Source: Novosphingobium sp.
Lineage (GTDB): Bacteria; Pseudomonadota; Alphaproteobacteria; Sphingomonadales; Sphingomonadaceae
Length of the DNA stretch: 64,000 nt
Reading direction: 5' to 3'
Assembly: GCF_024642085.1 (NCBI RefSeq)
Contig: NZ_JAHEBV010000005.1
Location: 1 to 64,000 of the forward strand
The notes under the pieces were generated by a model that was given only the letters and a program-made list of their open reading frames with translations, was not told where the DNA came from and did no database searches. Made by a program: the position numbers and the translations under genes. Positions 47,429-56,133 of the stretch are shown one piece after another (within the stretch, counting starts at the first letter, position 1; the number at the start of each line of letters is the position of its first letter).

Positions 47429-47959
47429 ATGATGCATCGTTTCAAATTGATCATTGTGACCGGACTTGCAGGCCTGGCCTTTACCAGTGCGGCAATACCA
47501 GCACATGCCAAACCGAAGCCTCCGGCAGTTGAGCGCCATTCCGGATCTCCCACTGCAGCAATTCTGCAAAGTGCGTCGATTAGGCCAGGGGCGCAGCTTT
47601 TGTTCCTGAGCGGACAGCTGCCAAATCCTTTACCCGAATCCGCAGGCAAACCTCCGGCCGAATTGACCATGGCTGATTATGGCGACACCAAAACACAGAC
47701 TGTAGCCACATTGGCAAAGATCAAAGGATTGCTGGCTGCGCAGGGATATACCATGGGCGATGTGTTCAAAATGACGGTGTTTGTAGCAGGCGATCCAAAA
47801 TTGGGCGGCAAAATGGATTTTGCCGGCATGAACGAAGGGTTCCGCCAATTCTTCCTCACACCAGAAAACCCGGTCACCGTGACCCGGTCAACTGTTCAGG
47901 TCGCTGCGCTGGCCGGGCCGAACTTTCTGGTCGAGATTGAGGTCGCTGCGGCCAAATGA
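47429..47959 (+). CDS. Exported RidA-family protein
   Basis: 176 residues. Signal peptide RFKLIIVTGLAGLAFTSAAIPAHA, then a RidA (YjgF/YER057c) domain: LFLSGQLPNPLPESAG, TKTQTVATLAKIKGLLAAQGYTMGDVFKMTVFVAG, and VTRSTVQVAALAGPNFLVEIEVAA. The Arg that binds the substrate carboxylate in RidA appears in TRSTVQ. Cytosolic RidA hydrolyses reactive enamines and imines; an exported copy beside a Tat amine oxidase suggests it cleans up the imine made outside the cytoplasm. GGAAGGAA precedes the tandem ATG. Confidence 0.88.
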   Translation: MMHRFKLIIVTGLAGLAFTSAAIPAHAKPKPPAVERHSGSPTAAILQSASIRPGAQLLFLSGQLPNPLPESAGKPPAELTMADYGDTKTQTVATLAKIKGLLAAQGYTMGDVFKMTVFVAGDPKLGGKMDFAGMNEGFRQFFLTPENPVTVTRSTVQVAALAGPNFLVEIEVAAAK

Positions 47960-47971
47960 TCGGAAAATGAC

Positions 47972-48000
47972 ACGGGCGCGGAAACACATTCCGCGCCCGT
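47972..48000. terminator. Hairpin terminator between convergent genes
   Basis: A 12-bp perfect stem (ACGGGCGCGGAA / TTCCGCGCCCGT) with a 5-nt loop lies 12 bp after the RidA stop and 23 bp before the SDR stop on the other strand. No long T-run; a bidirectional stop is probable. Confidence 0.75.
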
Positions 48001-48023
48001 TCACACCAACGTGTCGAGCTGTG

Positions 48024-48941
48024 TCAGGCTCCCAAGCCGCCGATCTTGGTAAGGGCTGCCATAACGATCTGGCTCTGTTCGCCGCCCGACTGCGGCACGA
48101 TCTCGCCAGTACGGTCGATGATTTGATCCCACGCGGCGGCAATTCCTTCGGGCGTGCGGTCGTCGGCGGGCAGCGCCACGCCCGGGGTCAGCGTAACATA
48201 CGCCGCGTGATAGGCGCCGGCGCCTGCGCCGCAGATCATGTTGGTCGGCGCATCTTCGCTGACCAGGTAGAGCGCCATCGGTGCGACATTTTCAGGGCTG
48301 AGCGCGTTGAACAGCATGTCCGGCATGCCCAGGTCTTCTGTCATGCGTGTGCCGGCGACCGGGGCCAGCGTGTTGACCCGCACGTTGTATTTTGCGCCTT
48401 CCAGCGCCAGCGTCTTGGTGAAGCCAGCGAGGCCCAGCTTGGCCGCGCCATAATTGGCCTGGCCGAAATTGCCATAAAGCCCGGTGCTGCTGGCGGTCAT
48501 CAGGATACGGCCATATGCCTGCTCGCGCATCGTGTCCCAAACCGCCTTGGTGCAATTAGCACTGCCGTTAAGGTGGACGTCGATGACGAGTTTCCAGTCA
48601 GTCATATCCATCTTGGCAAAGCTCTTGTCGCGCAGGATGCCGGCGTTGTTGATCAGGATGTGAACCCCGCCCCAGGTTTCTTTCGCCTTGGCAACCATTT
48701 CGACCATCTGCTCGTATTCGGTGACCGAGCCGCCATTGGACATAGCTTCACCGCCCGCGGACTTGATCTCTTCAACCACCTTCAGCGCGGCGTCGGAATG
48801 GCCTGTGCCATCGCGGGAACCGCCCAGGTCGTTGACGACCACCTTTGCGCCGCGCTTGGCAAGTTCGAGAGCATAGGCGCGGCCCAAGCCGCCGCCGGCT
48901 CCGGTAACGATCGCTACGCGATCCTTGTAGGAAATAGTCAT
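48024..48941 (-). CDS. MFE-2-type 3-hydroxyacyl-CoA short-chain dehydrogenase
   Basis: 305 residues. Classical SDR motifs: VTGAGGGLGRAYALELAKRG at about 12-31, NNAGILRDKSF, Ser in MTASSTGLYGNFGQ and YGAAK. The phrase VVVNDLGGSRDGTGHSDAA and the longer C-terminus are typical of the hydroxyacyl-CoA dehydrogenase part of peroxisomal multifunctional enzyme type 2. Probable role: fatty-acid or sterol side-chain beta-oxidation. The stand-alone form is usual in bacteria. No hydratase gene lies next to it. Confidence 0.86.
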   Translation of the reverse strand: MTISYKDRVAIVTGAGGGLGRAYALELAKRGAKVVVNDLGGSRDGTGHSDAALKVVEEIKSAGGEAMSNGGSVTEYEQMVEMVAKAKETWGGVHILINNAGILRDKSFAKMDMTDWKLVIDVHLNGSANCTKAVWDTMREQAYGRILMTASSTGLYGNFGQANYGAAKLGLAGFTKTLALEGAKYNVRVNTLAPVAGTRMTEDLGMPDMLFNALSPENVAPMALYLVSEDAPTNMICGAGAGAYHAAYVTLTPGVALPADDRTPEGIAAAWDQIIDRTGEIVPQSGGEQSQIVMAALTKIGGLGA

Positions 48942-49083
48942 GGGGTTGTCTCCGCTGATTGGCAGGATTCCCGAGGGGAAGCGGTGGCGTCACTGGCACG
49001 GCGCGAAGGCCGTGGCAATGGGCGGGCGTGCAGCGCAATATTCCCTAGCGTCAACTGCCAGCATCGTAGCGCCAAATCGTGGC

Positions 49084-49740
49084 TCAAAGACGCGAAAGGG
49101 CGGGAATCAGCGCGTCAAAATGGTCAATGACGGCGTCGGCACCCAGTTGGCGCGCGGGCAAATCATTGAAGCCAAAGCTGACCGCAATCGACGGCAATCC
49201 CGCTGCCTTGGCGGCGCCAGTATCGAACGTCGTGTCGCCGACGTAGGCGGCGCGCCCGCCGCCGCAGGCCGCGACCATGGCGTGAAGCGCATCGGGTGCC
49301 GGCTTGAGCGGGTGGATCCCGCCCCCGATGATCGCGGCGAAGCGCGGCGAAAGGCCTAGAGCGTCAAGCAGTTTTACGGCTAAACCGTGCGGCTTGTTGG
49401 TCACTACCGCGATTTTAAGGCCCGCAGCAGCCAGCGCATCCAGCATAACTTCTCCGCCCGGGAACAGCTTGGTTTGATCGGCGATATTTGCTTCATAATA
49501 CGTCAGCAGAACTTGGCGCAGGGCATTAAAATCAATCCCAGATTCCCCGCCGGTCATCGACAGGCCGCGCCGAAGCATCAGCGCCGAACCGCCACCGATC
49601 AGTGTGCGTATGGCTTCATTTGGCACCGCATTGCGTCCGATCGTGCATAATGCGTGGTTCAGCGCAGCACCCAGATCGCGCGCGGTATCAAGCAAAGTGC
49701 CGTCTAGATCGAAGCCAACGGTGGTAAAGGGCAGGGCCAT
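49084..49740 (-). CDS. gph: Phosphoglycolate phosphatase
   Basis: HAD hydrolase that turns 2-phosphoglycolate (from DNA repair) to glycolate. 218 residues from ATG 49740 (MALPFTTVGFDLDGTLLDT), with catalytic Asp pair DLDGT, TNKP, KPAPDALHA and AYVGDTTFDTGAAKAAGLP as motif IV. The frame continues to 50061 but that part overlaps glmU on the other strand with no conserved start. Divergent from glmU, 63 bp apart. Gph or a related HAD phosphatase cannot be told apart with certainty. Confidence 0.88.
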   Translation of the reverse strand: MALPFTTVGFDLDGTLLDTARDLGAALNHALCTIGRNAVPNEAIRTLIGGGSALMLRRGLSMTGGESGIDFNALRQVLLTYYEANIADQTKLFPGGEVMLDALAAAGLKIAVVTNKPHGLAVKLLDALGLSPRFAAIIGGGIHPLKPAPDALHAMVAACGGGRAAYVGDTTFDTGAAKAAGLPSIAVSFGFNDLPARQLGADAVIDHFDALIPALSRL

Positions 49741-49803
49741 CAGTGGCACCACTCGCACAGCGGTTGTGGAATCGGCAAGCATTTGGTGGCAAGGGCCATC
49801 ACC

Positions 49804-51165
49804 ATGAGCGTTTCCGAAACTTCTTTGGCCGTCATTGTGCTTGCCGCGGGCAAGGGCACCCGCATGAAAAGCGATCTGCACAAGGTGCTTCATCCGATTG
49901 CAGGACGTGCGATGCTGCTTCACCTGATCGGCAGTCTGGAAACTGTCGGAGCAGAGCGGCAGGTCATAATCGCCGGAGATCGCCGCGAACAGATTGTAGC
50001 TGCGCTTGCCGGGTCCAGCGCTGAAGTAGTTGTCCAGGAGCCACAGCTCGGCACGGCGCACGCCGCGCTGATGGCCAAGGATGCCTTGGCCGACTTTGCC
50101 GGGCTGGTTCTGGTGTGTTTTGGTGATGTGCCGTTTCTTTCAGCGACGACCGTCAAAAGCTTGTGCCGCGCCCTTGATCATGCTGCTGTAGCCGTATTGG
50201 GATTTCGGCCGGTCGACAGCGCGGCATATGGCAGGATCATCTCCGATGCGGATGGCACCGTGCGCAAGATGGTCGAATACAAGGATGCTTCGGCTGGCGA
50301 ACGCGCGGTCACACTCTGCAATTCCGGCGTAATCGTTGCCCGAAGCGATGACATGTGGCGCCTATTGGCCAAGGTTGATGACAACAACGCGGCGAAGGAG
50401 TTCTACCTTCCCGATGTCGCCACGCTAGCCATTGCCGAAGGCGCGCGCGTGGTTGCGATCGAGACCGAAGAGGCCGAAGTCATGGGTATCAACAGCCGCG
50501 CTGAACTGGCCGATGCCGAAGCCCGCTGGCAGCAACGCCGCCGCAAGGCTGCGATGGATGACGGGGCAACGCTGATCGCGCCCGAAACGGTATGGTTTGC
50601 TTGGGACACCGTTCTTGGCCGCGATGTACTAATTGAGCCTAACGTGTTTTTCGGCCCCGGCGTGACTGTGGCGGACGCGGTAACAATCCGTGCTAACAGC
50701 CACTTCGAAGGCGCGCGTCTGGCATCCGGCGTCGAAGTCGGCCCATTTGCTCGCCTGCGTCCGGGCACGGTGTTGGGCGAAAAGGTAAAGATTGGTAATT
50801 TTGTCGAGGTCAAGAAGGCAACCTTCGGCGTCGGCGCCAAGGCCAACCATCTGTCATATATCGGGGATGCTGAGGTGGGGGCAGGGGCCAACATCGGTGC
50901 AGGCACAATCACCTGCAACTATGACGGCTATTTCAAATACAAGACCGTGATCGGCGAACGGGCTTTTATCGGCAGCAATTCGGCCCTTGTCGCCCCGGTC
51001 AAGATCGGCCCCGACGCAATAGTCGCTGCCGGTAGTGCAGTAACGCGAGACGTTGCTGCAGGCGAACTGCGGCTCGTGCGGGGCGAACAGTTGGTCAAGC
51101 CAGGCTGGGCCGACCGCTTTCATGACGCAATGAAAAAGAAGAAGGCTGACAAGCCAAAATCTTGA
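49804..51165 (+). CDS. glmU: Bifunctional GlcNAc-1-P uridyltransferase / GlcN-1-P acetyltransferase
   Basis: Makes UDP-GlcNAc, the precursor of peptidoglycan and LPS. 453 residues. N-terminal nucleotidyltransferase: VIVLAAGKGTRMKSDLHKVLH, EPQLGTAHAALMA, FGDVPFLS and NSGVIVA. C-terminal left-handed beta-helix: ANSHFEGARLASGVEVGPFARLRPGTVLG, KIGNFVEVKKATFG, KANHLSYIGDAEVG, NIGAGTITCNYDGYFKYKT and IGSNSALVAPVKIG. The active-site His/Tyr of the acetyltransferase are in this stretch. ATG 49804 is preferred over an in-frame TTG 21 bases upstream. glmS follows 0.7 kb later, past a toxin-antitoxin pair. Confidence 0.96.
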   Translation: MSVSETSLAVIVLAAGKGTRMKSDLHKVLHPIAGRAMLLHLIGSLETVGAERQVIIAGDRREQIVAALAGSSAEVVVQEPQLGTAHAALMAKDALADFAGLVLVCFGDVPFLSATTVKSLCRALDHAAVAVLGFRPVDSAAYGRIISDADGTVRKMVEYKDASAGERAVTLCNSGVIVARSDDMWRLLAKVDDNNAAKEFYLPDVATLAIAEGARVVAIETEEAEVMGINSRAELADAEARWQQRRRKAAMDDGATLIAPETVWFAWDTVLGRDVLIEPNVFFGPGVTVADAVTIRANSHFEGARLASGVEVGPFARLRPGTVLGEKVKIGNFVEVKKATFGVGAKANHLSYIGDAEVGAGANIGAGTITCNYDGYFKYKTVIGERAFIGSNSALVAPVKIGPDAIVAAGSAVTRDVAAGELRLVRGEQLVKPGWADRFHDAMKKKKADKPKS

Positions 51166-51167
51166 CG

Positions 51168-51196
51168 TGATATCATGATATGATATCGTAATATCA
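51168..51196. promoter_or_regulatory. Repeat operator in front of the toxin-antitoxin genes
   Basis: The 33 bp between glmU and the antitoxin are AT-rich and repetitive: TGATATCA (51168), TGATA (51176), TGATATCG (51181) and TAATATCA (51189). The first unit is a perfect palindrome and the spacing is 13 and 8 bp, as expected for cooperative binding of ribbon-helix-helix dimers. Autoregulation by the toxin-antitoxin complex is inferred. Confidence 0.75.
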
Positions 51197-51198
51197 TT

Positions 51199-51471
51199 AT
51201 GACGCGTTTTCTTGTTGATATTCCGGAAGAAGATTTGGCCATGCTCGATGCCTTGGCCAAGGCTGAGGGCAAGTCGCGGGCAGCGATCTTGCGTAAAGCA
51301 GTCGCCAGCCACATTGCGGCTGAATCGCAGCAGGGGTTTGAAAAATATTTTGGCCTGTGGGAACGGCATGGCTCGACGATCGACGGGCTTGAATATGAGC
51401 GCAAGCTACGCGGAGAGTGGCCCGACGTCGCCGACCTTTCAACAACCAAGAAAAAGCATCGTGCGACGTGA
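51199..51471 (+). CDS. Ribbon-helix-helix antitoxin (VapB/CopG type)
   Basis: 90 residues. The N-terminal RHH fold reads RFLVDIPEEDLAMLDALAKAEGKSRAAILRKAVASHIA: a beta strand followed by two helices with GKSRAAILR at the turn. The charged C-terminal part, GLWERHGSTIDGLEYERKLRGEW, should wrap the toxin. The stop overlaps the toxin start (GTGA). The gene starts just after four repeat units likely to be its own binding sites. The function follows from the pairing. Confidence 0.9.
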   Translation: MTRFLVDIPEEDLAMLDALAKAEGKSRAAILRKAVASHIAAESQQGFEKYFGLWERHGSTIDGLEYERKLRGEWPDVADLSTTKKKHRAT

Positions 51472-51848
51472 GCGAACGGATTTTCGATACCAATGTCGTC
51501 ATCGACATGCTGCACAACCGGCCTGCGGCATGGGCTGAGCTTCGCAACGCAACCCGCGCCTGGATCAGCCGAATGACGTGGATCGAGGTGATGTCCGGTG
51601 TGCCCAAAAGCGCGGCATCTGAAACGGAGGAATTCTTGAGGCTTTTTGCAATGAGCGAGATCGACGAAGAGATCGCTCGCCGCGCCGCATCATTGCGGCT
51701 CCAGCGCAAGACCTTGAAGTCGCACGATGCGATCATTCTAGCCTCAGCGCTGGTCACCGGTCGCATTCTGGTCACTCGCAACATCAAAGATTTTCCTGCG
51801 AACATGCCCGGAATTCGGGTTCCATATACAGTCAAAGCAGAGGCTTAG
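51468..51848 (+). CDS. PIN-domain ribonuclease toxin (VapC type)
   Basis: 126 residues from GTG 51468. The acidic PIN residues are all present: IFDTNVVIDMLH (Asp near residue 7), MTWIEVMSG (Glu), LKSHDAIILASALV (Asp) and VTRNIKDFPA (Asp). VapC toxins cut tRNA or rRNA. The GTG overlaps the antitoxin stop, so the two are translated together. The toxin looks intact and active. glmS begins 3 bp after its stop. Confidence 0.92.
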   Translation: MSERIFDTNVVIDMLHNRPAAWAELRNATRAWISRMTWIEVMSGVPKSAASETEEFLRLFAMSEIDEEIARRAASLRLQRKTLKSHDAIILASALVTGRILVTRNIKDFPANMPGIRVPYTVKAEA

Positions 51849-51851
51849 AAC

Positions 51852-53675
51852 ATGTGCGGCATAATCGGCATCGTCGGCAAGGGTCAGGTGGCAGACCGTC
51901 TGGTCGATGGCCTCAAGCGCATGGAATACCGCGGCTATGACAGCGCCGGGGTCTGCACGGTCGACAATGGCCAATTGATTCGCCGCCGTGCGCCGGGCAA
52001 ACTGATGCACCTGGTTGCCGAACTGGCGCGCGATCCGGCACCGGGAACAACCGGGATCGCTCACACGCGCTGGGCCACCCACGGCGCACCAACTGCGGCA
52101 AATGCACACCCTCACGCGACCGCCAGCCTGGCATTGGTCCACAACGGGATCATAGAGAACTTTCGCCAGCTGAAGGATGCGTTGGCGGCTCGCGGACGCA
52201 CGTTTGAAAGTGAAACCGATACCGAAGTGGTAGCGCATTTGCTGTCCGAACAGGTTGAGAACGGGCAGAGCCCTGAGCAAGCAGTAAAGGCTGTCCTGCC
52301 GCAATTGCGCGGGGCTTTCGCCTTGGCGATCGCGTTCAGGGATCATCCTGGCATGCTGATCGGGGCCAGGCTTGGATCGCCGCTGGTCCTCGGCTACGGC
52401 GACGGGGAAACGTACTTGGGTTCGGACGCGCTGGCATTGGCGCCGCTAACCCAACAAATCAGTTATCTTGATGAAGGTGACTGGGTGGTGATCACCCAGG
52501 AACGTGCGCAGATCTTCGATGCAGCCAACAATGCAGTGACGCGTGAAGTCACCACATCGGGCGCATCGGCGGCAGAGATCGAGAAGGGCAACTATCGCCA
52601 CTTCATGCAAAAAGAGATTTTCGAGCAGCCCACTGTGGTGGCGCAGACCTTGCGCAGTTACATTCGCCAGGTCGACCAGTCGGTCGCACTTCCCCAATTC
52701 GACTTCGATCTGTCGAGCATCAACCGCGTCACCATAGTGGCTTGCGGGACCAGCTTCTATGCAGGCATGGTCGCCAAATACTGGTTCGAGCAGTTCGCAC
52801 GGCTGCCCGCCGACATCGATTTTGCATCCGAGTTCCGGTACCGCGAACCGGTTATGGAGCCGGGCGGGCTGGCGCTGTTCATTTCGCAAAGTGGCGAAAC
52901 CGCTGATACGCTGGCGGCACTCCGCCATTGCAAGGCGCAAGGGCAAACCATTGCGGTTGTAGTCAATGTACCCACCAGTTCGATGGCGCGCGAGGCCGAT
53001 CTGTTACTGCCTACGCATGCAGGTCCGGAAATCGGAGTGGCATCGACCAAGGCTTTTACCTGCCAGCTTGCTGTCCTGGCGGCACTGGCTGCACATATGG
53101 CAGTCAAGCGCGGGCGGATGGACCGCGCCGAGGAGAATGAAGTCGTCAAACATCTTCTCGAAGCGCCCGCCAGCCTTAACGCCGCCTTGGCTCACGATGA
53201 CGAAATTGCCGCGATGGCCCACCTGATCGCGCCAGCGCGTGATGTACTTTATCTTGGCCGCGGACAGGACTATCCGCTGGCTTTGGAAGGTGCATTGAAG
53301 CTTAAGGAAATCAGCTACATACACGCAGAAGGTTATGCATCAGGCGAAATGAAGCATGGACCTATTGCCCTCATCGATGAAGCCGTCCCGGTAATCGTGC
53401 TCGCCCCGTCAGGCCCGCTGTTCGAAAAGACCGTTTCAAATATGCAGGAAGTGCGTGCGAGGGGCGGCAAGGTTGTGCTCATTTCAGACCATGAGGGCAT
53501 CGAGGAAGCCGGAGAGGGCTGCCTGGCCACGATCGAAATGCCAAAGGTCCATCCTCTCATCGCACCGCTTGTTTATGCTGTTCCGGTGCAGTTGCTCGCC
53601 TACCATGTGGCCTGCGTCAAAGGCACGGACGTCGACCAGCCGCGCAATCTGGCAAAATCCGTGACTGTGGAATAA
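51852..53675 (+). CDS. glmS: Glutamine-fructose-6-phosphate aminotransferase
   Basis: Makes glucosamine-6-phosphate, the first step towards UDP-GlcNAc. 607 residues: N-terminal Cys nucleophile MCGIIGIVG, HTRWATHGAPTAANAHPH, VHNGIIENF and ESETDTEVVAHLL (glutaminase); then two SIS sugar-binding domains with ACGTSFYAGMVAKYWFEQ, FISQSGETADTLAAL and ASTKAFTCQL; and ...PRNLAKSVTVE at the C-terminus. Intact. The toxin gene lies 3 bp upstream, so glmS may depend on the TA promoter or on read-through from glmU. Confidence 0.97.
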   Translation: MCGIIGIVGKGQVADRLVDGLKRMEYRGYDSAGVCTVDNGQLIRRRAPGKLMHLVAELARDPAPGTTGIAHTRWATHGAPTAANAHPHATASLALVHNGIIENFRQLKDALAARGRTFESETDTEVVAHLLSEQVENGQSPEQAVKAVLPQLRGAFALAIAFRDHPGMLIGARLGSPLVLGYGDGETYLGSDALALAPLTQQISYLDEGDWVVITQERAQIFDAANNAVTREVTTSGASAAEIEKGNYRHFMQKEIFEQPTVVAQTLRSYIRQVDQSVALPQFDFDLSSINRVTIVACGTSFYAGMVAKYWFEQFARLPADIDFASEFRYREPVMEPGGLALFISQSGETADTLAALRHCKAQGQTIAVVVNVPTSSMAREADLLLPTHAGPEIGVASTKAFTCQLAVLAALAAHMAVKRGRMDRAEENEVVKHLLEAPASLNAALAHDDEIAAMAHLIAPARDVLYLGRGQDYPLALEGALKLKEISYIHAEGYASGEMKHGPIALIDEAVPVIVLAPSGPLFEKTVSNMQEVRARGGKVVLISDHEGIEEAGEGCLATIEMPKVHPLIAPLVYAVPVQLLAYHVACVKGTDVDQPRNLAKSVTVE

Positions 53676-53754
53676 CAATCCGGGCTTTAACAAAGGGCAG
53701 TTTGTTCGCTTCCATTCGTCGCAACCGGTCGCGGGGTTTACGCGGCGATAACGA

Positions 53755-56130
53755 TTGGTCGCCTATGCAGCACGGGTGAGCAATCGAACCGTTACCTCTT
53801 CACTGCCCAAAGTGCTGCCCGTCACCGCCGTTCTCGGATTGAGTGACCCGGCGGACGGCGACTGGACGCGCATGCGCGGACTTCAGTATTCCAGCCTGGC
53901 AAAGGTTACCATGCTGCGGATTGGCGCACACGTGCTGGCAGCAGTCGGGGTCTGCTGGATCTATTTTCCAACCGTGCACTTCGCCTTTTTGATAGCCTGG
54001 GCGGCCGCACTAAGCGCGTCACTGTGGTACAGCGCCAAGATCGATTCCGATCTTGTCGATGCAGACCGCCGCCGCATTGGCCGCGATGAAGTCCAGCGAC
54101 AGACGATTTGCGCCATTGCCAATGCCTTGGTCTGGGTCGTGCCCATGGCCTTCTTTGCGCCGTATGGCGATGGCATGGCGAAGATGGAGTTGTGGGCAAT
54201 TTGCGCCATGCTGATGACGGCATGCGCGGTCATGTTGCCGGCGGTGCCGCTGGCCAACCTGATGTTTACCGGGATCGTGGGCCTCGCTTCGCTGGCCAGT
54301 TTTGCCTATACGCTGACTTTCGAGATGATGATCGTCTCGACCGTATTCATCGCTGTCGTAGTGCGCGGTGCGATTGAGAACGCCCGGTCATTTCTGACTG
54401 CCCGTGTCGCCGAAGCGGGAATGGCTGAACGAAACGAAGTCGTATCACTCCTCCTTAAGGAGTTCGAAGAGGGCGAGGCAGACTGGCTGTGGCAAATTGA
54501 CACGTCGCGCCGGGTCCGTTCTGCCAGTCCTCGCTTTGCCTTTGCCCTGGGCCTTGGTCCGGACGAGATTGACGGCAAATCGTTCATCCAGCTTATTGCC
54601 GGACCGTCTTGGGAAACCGGAATGTTTCCGTCCAGCCTGCATGATCTGGCGGAGAGGCTAAAACGCCGCGAAAGTTTCTCGAACCTGCTGGTGCGCGTGA
54701 CAATCGGCGGGACACAGCGCTGGTGGGAGCTTTCGGGAACCCCCAAGCTCGATGATAACGGTAATTTTGACGGTTTTCGCGGGGTTGGCTCTGATGTGAC
54801 GCATGAACGCGAAAGTTCAGAGAAGATCGCGCACATGGCGCGGTATGATACGCTTTCAGGTCTGCCCAACCGCATGATGATTACCGAGGCCCTTGGTGAG
54901 GCCATGCGCTATGCCGAACAGTGGCGCACCCGCTGTGCCTTCCTGATGATCGACCTCGACCGGTTTAAGGCGGTCAACGATACGCTGGGCCATCTGGTCG
55001 GCGATCAATTGCTGGCAAAGGTGTCCGAACGTCTGCGTTCGATCTGCAGTGACAACGAATTGTGCGGCCGTTTGGGCGGGGATGAGTTTGCAATTGTCGT
55101 GCGAGATGCTTCCGACCATACCCGGGTCGCACGTGTTGCTGCCGGAATAATTGAAGTCCTTTCGCGGCCATACGAAGTCGACCACCACACGCTGTACATC
55201 GGCGCCAGCGTCGGATCTGCTACCGGCCCCCGCGACGGCACAACTGTTGAAACGCTGATGCGCAACGCCGACCTTGCGCTTTACCGGGCCAAGGAAGAGG
55301 GCGGCGGGCAGCATTTCAAGTACGAGCCGGAACTGCATGCATTGGCAGAAGAGCGCCGCAAACTTGAGTTTTCGCTGCGCCGCGCGCTGGAACGTAACGA
55401 ATTCCTGCTCAACTATCAGCCCGTTGTCGATGCGCATGATGAGAATATCGTAAGTTTCGAAGCCTTGCTGCGCTGGAACAGCGAAGAGCATGGCCTGGTC
55501 AGTCCGGCCAAATTCATCCCGCTGGCCGAAGATACTCGGCTGATCGTACCTATCGGGGAATGGGTCCTGCGCGAGGCATGCCGCGAGGCGGCGCGCTGGC
55601 CGATCCATGTCAAAGTTGCGGTAAACGTTTCGGGCGAACAGCTGCTGGACACCCAATTCATCCCCAGCATCGTCAATGCTCTGGCAATAAGCGGCCTGCC
55701 CGCCCAGCGGCTGGAAATCGAAGTGACCGAAAGCATCTTTGTGCGTGACGCGGTAACGGCGCGGGCGGCACTTGAACAGATCATGGCGCTGGGCTGCGGG
55801 ATTGCGCTTGACGATTTTGGCACCGGCTATTCCTCGCTCGCCTACATTCGCAACTTGCGCTTCTCGACTATCAAGGTCGACCGCAGCTTCGTCCAGGGCG
55901 CGGCCACAGGCAGCCCGGAAAGCCTTGCGATCATCAGAGCGGTGGTCGCGATGGCAGAAAGCCTCGACATGTCGACCACGGCCGAAGGCGTGGAAACCGA
56001 AGCAGAACTAGGCGTCATCCGCCAGCTTGGCTGCCGCAAGATACAGGGCTACTACTACGGACGACCGATGCCCGCGCTAGAAGCGCGCGCGCTTTTCGCT
56101 ACGCCAACCTTGCAGCGTGCCAGCGCCTGA
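53755..56130 (+). CDS. Membrane PAS-GGDEF-EAL protein
   Basis: 791 residues. N-terminal membrane part of about six segments (about 50-205), a PAS-like domain (about 230-350: DWLWQIDTSRRVRSASPRFAFALGLGPDEIDGKSF and RWWELSGTPKLDDNGNFDGFRGVGSDVTHER), a GGDEF domain with GRLGGDEF, and an EAL domain with FEALLRW, DDFGTGYSSLAYIR and TIKVDRSFV. Both catalytic halves look intact; the RxxD inhibitory site is not seen before GGDEF. The start is uncertain: TTG 53755 gives the full length, GTG 53776 and ATG 53872 are alternatives. It is convergent with purQ, stops 3 bp apart. Confidence 0.9.
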   Translation: MVAYAARVSNRTVTSSLPKVLPVTAVLGLSDPADGDWTRMRGLQYSSLAKVTMLRIGAHVLAAVGVCWIYFPTVHFAFLIAWAAALSASLWYSAKIDSDLVDADRRRIGRDEVQRQTICAIANALVWVVPMAFFAPYGDGMAKMELWAICAMLMTACAVMLPAVPLANLMFTGIVGLASLASFAYTLTFEMMIVSTVFIAVVVRGAIENARSFLTARVAEAGMAERNEVVSLLLKEFEEGEADWLWQIDTSRRVRSASPRFAFALGLGPDEIDGKSFIQLIAGPSWETGMFPSSLHDLAERLKRRESFSNLLVRVTIGGTQRWWELSGTPKLDDNGNFDGFRGVGSDVTHERESSEKIAHMARYDTLSGLPNRMMITEALGEAMRYAEQWRTRCAFLMIDLDRFKAVNDTLGHLVGDQLLAKVSERLRSICSDNELCGRLGGDEFAIVVRDASDHTRVARVAAGIIEVLSRPYEVDHHTLYIGASVGSATGPRDGTTVETLMRNADLALYRAKEEGGGQHFKYEPELHALAEERRKLEFSLRRALERNEFLLNYQPVVDAHDENIVSFEALLRWNSEEHGLVSPAKFIPLAEDTRLIVPIGEWVLREACREAARWPIHVKVAVNVSGEQLLDTQFIPSIVNALAISGLPAQRLEIEVTESIFVRDAVTARAALEQIMALGCGIALDDFGTGYSSLAYIRNLRFSTIKVDRSFVQGAATGSPESLAIIRAVVAMAESLDMSTTAEGVETEAELGVIRQLGCRKIQGYYYGRPMPALEARALFATPTLQRASA

Positions 56131-56133
56131 AGT

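Noticed and set aside
47937..49130. A 397-residue plus-strand open frame across the SDR gene
   Set aside because: Antisense to a recognisable MFE-2-type SDR; no motifs or ribosome site.
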